A stretch of 6,417 bases of DNA, taken from the NCBI GenBank assembly GCA_019234745.1, contig JAFAKZ010000268.1, positions 1 through 6,417 on the forward strand, given 5' to 3'. Positions 1-5,518 of this stretch are shown here, piece after piece. The position numbers and the translations under genes were made by a program. Position 1 is the stretch's first letter; every line of letters starts with the position of its first letter. The notes under the pieces are model-generated. The model was not told the origin of the DNA, searched no databases, and saw only the letters and a list, made by a program, of their open reading frames with translations. This DNA comes from Burkholderiales bacterium. GTDB taxonomy: Bacteria > Pseudomonadota > Gammaproteobacteria > Burkholderiales > Chitinimonadaceae.

Positions 1-184
1 CTTTACGGCTACCGTGCCCGATATTCTCAAGGTAGCGCGCGACGCCAATTCGGCCACTTACAAGACTTTCGATGCCTATGGCACGGCGGCGCTCATATAC
101 TTGTCGATCACCTTCATCCTTGTGTGGCTGTTCCGCCGCGCCGAAGCACGTTGGCTGGCACACTTGCAGCCGCGCAAGCATTGA
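1..184 (+). CDS. aotM: Arginine/ornithine ABC transporter permease AotM (HisM family), 3' end only
   Basis: This is the C-terminal 60 codons of an inner-membrane permease. The gene starts before the window, the frame begins at base 2 and the TGA is at 182-184. The visible peptide starts FTATVPDILKVARDANSATY, which resembles the tail of HisM/AotM-type polar amino-acid permeases. It is followed by one hydrophobic segment (fragment residues about 28-45, AALIYLSITFILVWLF) and a short basic tail (WLAHLQPRKH), which fits a last transmembrane helix ending in the cytoplasm. In this family the protein pairs with a second permease (AotQ) and the ATPase AotP to import arginine and ornithine. The downstream aotO and aotP support this. 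HisM or another basic amino-acid permease of the same subfamily is the main alternative. The EAA loop that contacts the ATPase lies outside the window. Confidence 0.85.
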   Translation, partial: FTATVPDILKVARDANSATYKTFDAYGTAALIYLSITFILVWLFRRAEARWLAHLQPRKH

Positions 185-205
185 TTGGACTTGCCAGGAC
201 CTGCC

Positions 206-1324
206 ATGCGCATCGAACGTCATCCGCTCCTGAGCCCCAGTCTGGGCACGCAACGCGAACTGCTCAGTTTCCACTTTGGCGAGGCCGGCCGTGGCCAGAA
301 GGTCTACCTGCAGGCCAGTCTGCATGCGGACGAACTGCCCGGCATGCTGGTCCTGCATCATCTCAAGCACTTGCTGGCGCAGGCCGAGGTGCGCGGTGAG
401 GTATTGGGCGAAGTGGTGATCGTCCCCGTCGCCAATCCGATCGGCCTGGCGCAGACGGTGATGCACGACCAGTTCGGCCGCTTTGATCTGAACAGCGGCG
501 AGAATTTCAACCGGCGCTATCCGGATTTCTTTGCTGCGATTGCGGACGGTATTGCAACCAAGCTGGGTGCGGATGCCGAGGCGAACAAACGCGTAATACG
601 TACGGCCATGGTCGACGTCGTAGCGCACCAGCCGGTGCTGACGGAGCTGGATTCGCTGCGCCGCACCTTGTTGCGCCTGGCGGTCGATGCGGACGTGGCA
701 CTCGACCTGCACTGCGACAATGAAGCGCTGCTGCACATCTATACAGAGGCGCCATATCTTGAGCAGGCCACGCCCATGTATCGCTACCTGGGCGCCGAGA
801 CGGTGCTGCTGGCGCGTGGCTCGGGCGCGGCCTCGTTCGACGAGGCGCTGAGCGGCGTGTGGTGGCAGCTGGCGGAACGCTTCGGTCCGCAGTATCCCAT
901 CCCGCTGGCTTGCCTGACGGCAACGGTGGAGCTGCGCGGCAAGACCGACGTGGGTCACGAGTCTGCCTTGCGCGATGCAGCCAATCTATATGCCTTCCTG
1001 CAGCACCGCGGCGTGCTGGCGGGCGCGGTGCCCGCGATCCCGGAAGCCTGCTGCGAACCCACGCCGCTGGCCGGTTCCGAGACGCTGCGCGCACCGTGTG
1101 CGGGCGTGATCGCCTATCTCAAGCGCCTGGGCGAGCACATCCAGGCGGGCGAGGTCGTAGCTGAAATCATCGACCCGATGACGGACAAGGTTACCGAGGT
1201 GAAAGCAACGGTTGAGGGCCGCCTGTTTGCCCGCGCCAACCGGCGCTACGCCACGCGCGGACTGGATCTGGGCAAGGTGGCTGGTAAGGTCGCCTTCCGT
1301 ACCGGCAACCTGCTGGGCGCCTAG
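206..1324 (+). CDS. aotO: AotO, AstE/aspartoacylase-family zinc hydrolase-like protein of the arginine transport operon
   Basis: This 372-residue protein belongs to the succinylglutamate desuccinylase/aspartoacylase (M14-like) family. ATG 206 is chosen because AGGA at 196-199 sits 6 nt upstream. A TTG at 185, directly after the aotM stop, would add seven residues but has no such site. Metal-site residues are present: H40 and E43 in LHADELPG, and H169 in DLHCDNEALLH. Substrate-site landmarks are NPIG (77-80), a GENFNRRYP stretch (98-106) and E242 in TVELRG, the likely catalytic glutamate. Residues about 293-365 form a glycine-spaced, beta-rich tail that looks like a lipoyl/biotinyl-type barrel, a feature of longer family members but not of short AstE. 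It lies between permease and ATPase genes, as aotO does in Pseudomonas aeruginosa. Its reaction is not established as far as I know. Removal of an acyl group from an imported N-acylated amino acid is a reasonable inference. The true AstE/AruE is expected downstream of aruG. Confidence 0.85.
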   Translation: MRIERHPLLSPSLGTQRELLSFHFGEAGRGQKVYLQASLHADELPGMLVLHHLKHLLAQAEVRGEVLGEVVIVPVANPIGLAQTVMHDQFGRFDLNSGENFNRRYPDFFAAIADGIATKLGADAEANKRVIRTAMVDVVAHQPVLTELDSLRRTLLRLAVDADVALDLHCDNEALLHIYTEAPYLEQATPMYRYLGAETVLLARGSGAASFDEALSGVWWQLAERFGPQYPIPLACLTATVELRGKTDVGHESALRDAANLYAFLQHRGVLAGAVPAIPEACCEPTPLAGSETLRAPCAGVIAYLKRLGEHIQAGEVVAEIIDPMTDKVTEVKATVEGRLFARANRRYATRGLDLGKVAGKVAFRTGNLLGA

Positions 1325-1372
1325 TATTCGCACGATTTTTTGCATTGCTCGACATCAGCAACGACAAGCATC

Positions 1373-1376
1373 GGAG
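1373..1376 (+). promoter_or_regulatory. Ribosome binding site deciding the aotP GTG start
   Basis: GGAG lies 9 nt upstream of GTG 1386. It supports this GTG over upstream in-frame starts, which would overlap aotO and add residues unlike the HisP family. Confidence 0.65.
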
Positions 1377-1385
1377 ACAGCAATA

Positions 1386-2153
1386 GTGAGTAGCAAGCTT
1401 CACGTAGAAGGCCTGGTCAAGCGATATGGCACGCACGAAGTGCTCAAGGGTGTGTCCTTGACGGCCAATGCCGGCGACGTCATTAGCATCATCGGGTCGA
1501 GCGGCTCGGGCAAGAGTACCTTTCTCCGTTGCATCAATATGTTGGAACAGCCCAATGCCGGCCGCATCGTGGTGACGGGCGAGGAGCTGAAACTTTCAAC
1601 GCAAAAAAATGGCGCCATGAAGGCGGCCGACAGCAAGCAGCTGCAAAAGATGCGCGCCAAGCTGGCCATGGTGTTCCAGCACTTCAATCTATGGGCGCAT
1701 ATGACGGTGCTGGAAAATATCATCGAGGCGCCCGTGCACGTGCTGGGGGTGGCCAAGGACGAGGCGATCGCCCGCGCCCGCAAGTACCTGGAGCAGGTTG
1801 GCTTGAAGGGCGTCGAGGATAAGTACCCCGCCCATATGTCCGGCGGCCAGCAGCAGCGCGTGGCCATTGCCCGCGCCCTGGCTGTCGAGCCCGAAGTGAT
1901 GCTGTTCGACGAACCGACGTCGGCGCTCGATCCTGAGCTGGTCGGTGAGGTGCTGCGCGTGATGCGCGCCTTGGCCGAAGAAGGGCGCACCATGGTGGTC
2001 GTGACGCACGAAATGGCTTTTGCCCGCGAGGTGTCGAACCACGTGATCTTCCTACACCAAGGTGTGATCGAGGAGCAGGGCAATCCGCGCGAGGTGCTGG
2101 CCAACCCGACGAGCGAGCGCCTGCGCCAGTTTCTGTCGGGTAATCTCAAGTAA
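1386..2153 (+). CDS. aotP: Arginine/ornithine ABC transporter ATP-binding protein AotP (HisP family)
   Basis: This cytoplasmic ATPase, 255 residues long, powers the AotQ/AotM permease. Its length is typical of HisP/AotP (about 255). All nucleotide-site motifs are present: Walker A GSSGSGKST (37-45), Q-loop Q98 in VFQHFNLW, signature MSGGQQQR (151-158, with Met for the usual Leu), Walker B VMLFDEP (171-177, catalytic E176), D-loop SALD (179-182) and switch H208. The VFQHFNLWAHMTVLENI stretch is characteristic of polar amino-acid importers of the HisP/GlnQ group. The start is GTG 1386, with GGAG at 1373-1376 placed 9 nt upstream. The frame stays open further upstream, but those residues match nothing in the family and overlap aotO. 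The 61-bp gap after aotO and 20-bp gap before argR fit one aot transcript. HisP or another basic amino-acid ATPase is the only close alternative, and position favours AotP. Confidence 0.93.
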   Translation: MSSKLHVEGLVKRYGTHEVLKGVSLTANAGDVISIIGSSGSGKSTFLRCINMLEQPNAGRIVVTGEELKLSTQKNGAMKAADSKQLQKMRAKLAMVFQHFNLWAHMTVLENIIEAPVHVLGVAKDEAIARARKYLEQVGLKGVEDKYPAHMSGGQQQRVAIARALAVEPEVMLFDEPTSALDPELVGEVLRVMRALAEEGRTMVVVTHEMAFAREVSNHVIFLHQGVIEEQGNPREVLANPTSERLRQFLSGNLK

Positions 2154-2173
2154 GGCGTAGCTTCACCCTGGCG

Positions 2174-3160
2174 ATGTTTGAATCCACCGATGCCCCTTCG
2201 ACCTCGACCCTGGTCATATTGCTGCTGCCAGGTTTCTCCTTGGGTGAGGTCGGGCTCCTGGCGGACTGCGTCAGTGAAGTCAACGAGGTTGCGGAGCGCA
2301 TCTGCTGGCGCTTGCAGGTTTGCTCGATGGATGGCTTGCCTGTCGCCAGCGCACAGGGAAGGCAGGTTCCGGTTGATGGCACGCTTGAGTTGGCATCCGG
2401 CGCCGGCTTGATCCTGGTTGCAGCTGGCGGGCCGCCCAAGGTCCTGACCATGCAGGACGACGCTGTCACTGCCATTGCCGCGCTTGCGCGCCAGCGGACA
2501 GTCATCGGCGGCATCAGGGCTGGGGCGTTCTGGCTCGCCGCGGCCGGCCTGCTCAATGGCTGCCGCGCTACTGTGCATTGGTCGATGCTGGAAACGTTCA
2601 CGGAGCGCCATCCACAGGTCATCGCCACGTCCGGCTTGTTCGAGTGCGACCGCGACCGAGCTACCTGTGGTGGCGGTACGTCGGTAGTCGACTTGTTCCT
2701 GAATCTGGTATCGAAAGACCTGGGCGCAGAGCTGGCAACCACTGTGGCCGAGCGTCTGCTACTGGACCGCCTGCGCGGCCGCGACGACAAACAACGTATC
2801 CCCCTGCGCAATCGTCCCGGCGGCACCCAGCCTAAGCTGGTGCAGGCCGTCACGCTGATGGAAGCAAACCTGGAAGAGCCGCTGACCACAGACGAGATCG
2901 CCCAGCACGTCTGCGTATCGCGCCGCCAGCTGGAGCGCCTATTCAAGCAGCACCTGGACCGCGTGCCGTCGCAGTATTATCTGGAACTAAGGCTGAACCG
3001 AGCCCGTCAGATGCTACGCCAGAGCTCGAAGTCCATCATCCAGATCGGGCTGTCGTGCGGCTTCTCCAGCGGCCCGCACTTTTCCAGCGCCTACCGGAAT
3101 CATTTTGGTGTAACACCACGCGACGATCGTCAGCGTAGCACCTTGCGCGATGAACCCTGA
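2174..3160 (+). CDS. argR: ArgR, AraC-family arginine-responsive transcriptional regulator with GATase1-like sensor domain
   Basis: This 328-residue regulator is close in length to P. aeruginosa ArgR (about 329). It is unrelated to the E. coli ArgR repressor. Residues about 10-175 form a DJ-1/PfpI (GATase1-like) domain that starts TLVILLLPGFSLGEVGLLAD. The nucleophile-elbow region IGGIRAGAFWLAAAG (111-125) has no cysteine, so this should be a ligand-sensing rather than catalytic domain. Residues about 220-316 are an AraC DNA-binding domain with two helix-turn-helices: TTDEIAQHVCVSRRQLERLF (238-257) and a second at about 287-312 ending AYRNHFGVTPR. In Pseudomonas this protein senses arginine, activates the aot and aru operons and represses biosynthetic genes. 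The same role is inferred here from its position between the two. The start is the least certain point. ATG 2174 has no clear Shine-Dalgarno sequence, so initiation may be coupled to aotP, which stops 20 bp upstream. Confidence 0.9.
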   Translation: MFESTDAPSTSTLVILLLPGFSLGEVGLLADCVSEVNEVAERICWRLQVCSMDGLPVASAQGRQVPVDGTLELASGAGLILVAAGGPPKVLTMQDDAVTAIAALARQRTVIGGIRAGAFWLAAAGLLNGCRATVHWSMLETFTERHPQVIATSGLFECDRDRATCGGGTSVVDLFLNLVSKDLGAELATTVAERLLLDRLRGRDDKQRIPLRNRPGGTQPKLVQAVTLMEANLEEPLTTDEIAQHVCVSRRQLERLFKQHLDRVPSQYYLELRLNRARQMLRQSSKSIIQIGLSCGFSSGPHFSSAYRNHFGVTPRDDRQRSTLRDEP

Positions 3161-3170
3161 TTCGCGGCAC

Positions 3171-3202
3171 CGTCGAAAACTAAATGTCGCAATCGCGGAT
3201 TC
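3171..3202 (+). promoter_or_regulatory. Candidate ArgR operator upstream of aruC
   Basis: TGTCGC at 3185-3190 equals the core hexamer of the Pseudomonas AraC-type ArgR half-site (TGTCGC-N8-AA, from memory). The AA position reads AT here, so the match is partial. A weaker copy, CGTCGA (3171-3176, four of six), lies 14 bp upstream, so a tandem site is possible but not clear. The site is directly upstream of a -10-like hexamer and overlaps where a -35 element would fall, as expected for an activator-dependent promoter. That ArgR binds here is inference. Confidence 0.4.
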
Positions 3203-3241
3203 CAACGCGCCTGTACTTCCCTAGAATGCAATCACGGATTC
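3189..3241 (+). repeat. Imperfect 14-bp direct repeat with internal dyads in the argR-aruC gap
   Basis: GCAATCGCGGATTC (3189-3202) recurs as GCAATCACGGATTC (3228-3241) with one mismatch, 39 bp apart start to start. Each copy contains the inverted repeat AATC-N3-GATT (3191-3201 and 3230-3240). The copies flank the proposed -10 element. They could be paired binding sites for ArgR or another regulator. Confidence 0.6.
3199..3227 (+). promoter_or_regulatory. Candidate sigma70-type promoter for aruCFG
   Basis: TAGAAT at 3222-3227 matches the -10 consensus at five of six positions. At a 17-bp spacing the -35 position reads ATTCCA (3199-3204), only about three of six. A good -10 with a poor -35 fits a promoter that needs an activator, here presumably ArgR bound at the adjacent TGTCGC. 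Transcription would start at about 3233-3236, leaving a leader of about 30 nt before aruC. No experimental start site is known to me. Confidence 0.4.
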
Positions 3242-3255
3242 AATCCAAAATCCAA
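3236..3255 (+). repeat. Palindrome and tandem heptamer in the aruC leader
   Basis: GGATT-C-AATCC (3236-3246) is a perfect short palindrome. It overlaps two head-to-tail copies of AATCCAA (3242-3248 and 3249-3255), the second running into the aruC Shine-Dalgarno sequence AAAGGA (3254-3259). The function is unknown. The repeats are short and could be chance. Confidence 0.45.
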
Positions 3256-3259
3256 AGGA
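3254..3259 (+). promoter_or_regulatory. Ribosome binding site of aruC
   Basis: AAAGGA lies 7 nt before ATG 3267 and is among the best-placed Shine-Dalgarno sequences in the window. It fixes the aruC start and fits independent, strong translation of the first gene of the aru operon. Confidence 0.75.
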
Positions 3260-3266
3260 CCCCAGC

Positions 3267-4478
3267 ATGAGCCAGACCGTCAATCGCGCCGACTTCGATC
3301 AAGTCATGGTGCCCAACTACGCCCCTGCCGATTACATTCCCGTCCGCGGTCAAGGCTCACGCGTGTGGGACCAGTCTGGCCGCGAGTACGTCGACTTTGG
3401 CGGCGGTATCGCCGTGAACGCCCTGGGTCATGCCCATCCAGCATTGGTGAAGGCGCTCACCGAACAAGCGCAGAAGGTCTGGCATGTTTCCAACTCGCTG
3501 ACCAATGAGCCGGCCCTGCAACTGGCGCACAAGCTGGTCGACGCGACTTTTGCCGACCGCGTGTTCTTCTGCAATTCCGGTGCCGAAGCGAACGAAGCGG
3601 CCTTCAAGCTGGCGCGCCGTTGGGCCATCGAAACGGGTGGCGCCGATAAGTTCGAGATCATCTCGACCACGAATTCCTTCCACGGCCGCACCTTCTTTAC
3701 GGTGACCGTGGGCGGTCAGCCCAAGTATTCCGACGGCTTCGGCCCGCGCCCGGCCGGTGTGACGCACATCGCCTACAACGACCTCGACGCGTTGCGCGCT
3801 GCGATCAGCGACAAGACGGCTGCCGTGGTGGTCGAGCCCATCCAGGGCGAAGGCGGCGTGCTGCCCGCCTCGCGCGAATACCTGCAAGGCGTGCGCGAGC
3901 TGTGCAACAAGCACAATGCCCTGATGGTGCTCGACGAAGTACAGACGGGCGTCGGCCGCACCGGCTCGCTCTACGCCTATATGGAATACGGTGTGACGCC
4001 CGATATCCTGACTTCGGCCAAGTCGCTGGGTGGCGGCTTCCCCATTGGCGCGATGTTGACGACCGAAGCCATCGCCAAGCATTTCGCGCCGGGCACACAC
4101 GGCTCGACCTACGGCGGCAATCCGCTGGCCTGTGCCGTGGCCAGCGCCGTGCTCGACGTGGTCAATACGCCTGCTACGCTCGCGGGCGTCCGTACCAAGC
4201 ACGACAAGTTCCTGACCAAGCTCGACGCAATCAACGCGTCCACCGGCGTGTTTGAAACGGTACGCGGCATGGGCCTCCTGATCGGTGCCGTGCTGGCCGA
4301 CAAGTACAAGGGCCGCGCCAAGGACTTCATGACGGCGGCTGCCAAGGAAGGCGTGATTGTTCTGCAGGCTGGCCCGGATGTGGTCCGCTTCGCTCCCAGC
4401 CTGATCATCGAAGACGCCGATATCGACGAAGGCATGGCCCGCTTCGAGCGTGCTGTCCGCGCTGTGACCAGCGCCTGA
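3267..4478 (+). CDS. aruC: Succinylornithine transaminase / acetylornithine aminotransferase AruC (AstC)
   Basis: This is a cytoplasmic class-III PLP aminotransferase of 403 residues, close to AstC/ArgD length (about 406). In the succinylarginine pathway it moves the amino group of N2-succinylornithine to 2-oxoglutarate, giving N-succinylglutamate semialdehyde and glutamate. Family members often also serve arginine biosynthesis as acetylornithine aminotransferase. Visible landmarks are SGAEANE (104-110, phosphate-binding loop), SFHGRT (137-142, ring-stacking F138), VLDEVQTG (221-228, D223 pairing with the pyridine nitrogen), TSAKSLGGGFPIGAML (249-264, Schiff-base K252), STYGGNPLA (280-288) and R374 in VVRFAPSL, expected to bind the substrate carboxylate. 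ATG 3267 has AAAGGA 7 nt upstream. The gene follows the proposed ArgR-controlled promoter and precedes aruF by 14 bp. Sequence alone cannot separate it from biosynthetic ArgD, but position next to aruFG makes AruC the better name. Confidence 0.93.
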   Translation: MSQTVNRADFDQVMVPNYAPADYIPVRGQGSRVWDQSGREYVDFGGGIAVNALGHAHPALVKALTEQAQKVWHVSNSLTNEPALQLAHKLVDATFADRVFFCNSGAEANEAAFKLARRWAIETGGADKFEIISTTNSFHGRTFFTVTVGGQPKYSDGFGPRPAGVTHIAYNDLDALRAAISDKTAAVVVEPIQGEGGVLPASREYLQGVRELCNKHNALMVLDEVQTGVGRTGSLYAYMEYGVTPDILTSAKSLGGGFPIGAMLTTEAIAKHFAPGTHGSTYGGNPLACAVASAVLDVVNTPATLAGVRTKHDKFLTKLDAINASTGVFETVRGMGLLIGAVLADKYKGRAKDFMTAAAKEGVIVLQAGPDVVRFAPSLIIEDADIDEGMARFERAVRAVTSA

Positions 4479-4480
4479 CG

Positions 4481-4486
4481 AGAGGA
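4481..4486 (+). promoter_or_regulatory. Ribosome binding site deciding the aruF GTG start
   Basis: AGAGGA lies 6 nt before GTG 4493, just after the aruC stop at 4476-4478. It supports a GTG start that gives an N-terminus (MLVFRPARQSDL) matching AstA-family proteins. Confidence 0.75.
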
Positions 4487-4492
4487 TAGACG

Positions 4493-5500
4493 GTGCTCGT
4501 ATTCCGCCCCGCCCGCCAGAGCGATCTGCCGGCCATCGAACGACTGGCGTCGGAAAGCCCGGTGGGCGTAACCTCGCTGCCGGTCGACCAGGACACGCTT
4601 GCCAGCAAGGTGCAGGCGTCCATCGATTCGATCGCGGCCGATGTGTCGTACTACGGCGAGGAGAGCTATTTCTTCGTGTTGGAAGACAAGATCGCCGATA
4701 CGCTGGTCGGCGTATCGGGCATCGTCGCCTCCGCCGGCTTCAATGAGCCGTTCTATAGCTACCGCAACGAGACGCTGATTCATGCGGCGCCAGGCTTGGG
4801 CATCCACAGCAAGATTCACGCGCTATCGCTGTGCCACGACCTGACGGGCAACACGCTGCTTACGTCGTTCTACGTGCAACCATCGCTGCGCTTTACGCGT
4901 GGTTCCGACCTGCTGTCGCGCGCGCGCCTCATGTTCATCGCCCAGTGGCCCGAGCGCTTCGCCGACGGCGTGGTGTCGGAGATGTTGGGCAGTACGCGAG
5001 CAGACGGCTCCAGCCCGTTCTGGGATTCCGTGGGCCGCATCTTCTTCGGCATCGACTACCAGGACGCCGAATACTACTGTGGCGTGAAGGGACGCAAGTT
5101 CATCGCGGAAATGATGCCGCAGCACCCGCTCTACGTGCCGCTCCTGAGCGACGAAGCGCAGGCCGTGATGGGCGAGGTCGGTCCCGATTCTGCGGTGCCC
5201 TTCGACGTGCTGACGCGTGAAGGTTTCGAGACGGAGAACTATATCGACATCTTCGATGGCGGCCCAACGTTGCACGCCGCAACGCGCGGTATCCGCACCA
5301 TTGCGCAGAGCTGCTTGGCCAAGGTCATGGAAGGCAGCGTGGGTGGCGCGGCCTGGCTGGTATCGACGACACGCTTGGACGACTTCCGCGCGACCGTCGC
5401 TGAAGCGGACGTGACGGACCATGGCATTGCGCTGGCGCCAGCCGTACGTGAGGCCTTAGGCCTTGCTGTAGGCGATGTCGTACGCGTTTCGCCACTCTGA
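4493..5500 (+). CDS. aruF: Arginine/ornithine N-succinyltransferase alpha subunit AruF (AstA family)
   Basis: This protein has 335 residues of the AstA family (GNAT-like fold). With AruG it forms the heteromeric enzyme that transfers succinyl from succinyl-CoA to the alpha-amino group of arginine (also ornithine), the first step of the pathway. Family stretches include the N-terminal VFRPARQSDLPAIERLA (3-19), ALSLCHDLTGN (110-120), FTRGSDLLSRARLMFIA (134-150, probably the CoA pyrophosphate loop), SPFWDSVGRIFFGIDY (174-189), FIAEMMPQHPLYVPLLS (203-219) and ENYIDIFDGGPTL (248-260). The start is GTG 4493, with AGAGGA at 4481-4486 placed 6 nt upstream and only 14 bp after the aruC stop. The N-terminus aligns with that of AruG, which supports this start. 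It shares about the whole length with AruG, so the two are ancient duplicates. Alpha is assigned because it comes first, as in Pseudomonas. Confidence 0.93.
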   Translation: MLVFRPARQSDLPAIERLASESPVGVTSLPVDQDTLASKVQASIDSIAADVSYYGEESYFFVLEDKIADTLVGVSGIVASAGFNEPFYSYRNETLIHAAPGLGIHSKIHALSLCHDLTGNTLLTSFYVQPSLRFTRGSDLLSRARLMFIAQWPERFADGVVSEMLGSTRADGSSPFWDSVGRIFFGIDYQDAEYYCGVKGRKFIAEMMPQHPLYVPLLSDEAQAVMGEVGPDSAVPFDVLTREGFETENYIDIFDGGPTLHAATRGIRTIAQSCLAKVMEGSVGGAAWLVSTTRLDDFRATVAEADVTDHGIALAPAVREALGLAVGDVVRVSPL

Positions 5501-5518
5501 TCCAGGACAATAATAAAT

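Noticed and set aside
185..205. TTG at 185 as the aotO start
   Set aside because: It has no ribosome binding site, whereas ATG 206 has AGGA 6 nt upstream. The extra seven residues add no family similarity.
1331..1349. T6 run after aotO as an intrinsic terminator
   Set aside because: No GC-rich stem precedes the T run, and aotP follows in the same direction as part of the same operon.
1212..1385. Upstream ATG 1212 as the start of aotP
   Set aside because: The 58 extra residues come from an overlap with aotO in another frame and do not resemble HisP-type ATPases, which begin about where GTG 1386 places them.
1400..2611. Long 403-codon open frame on the - strand opposite aotP and argR
   Set aside because: It spans two well-supported + strand genes, shows no recognisable domain and is rich in Ser/Arg/Pro as expected from the complement of GC-rich codons. 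It is a shadow frame.
3357..4202. 281-codon - strand open frame opposite aruC
   Set aside because: It lies wholly inside a complete aminotransferase gene, has no family motif, and its composition (Arg, Gly, Ala, His) is typical of antisense frames in GC-rich DNA.
5451..5464. Tandem AGGCCTT heptamer near the 3' end of aruF
   Set aside because: It encodes ordinary residues (EALGLA) within the conserved frame, so two heptamers can arise by codon choice. No flanking structure supports a regulatory role.
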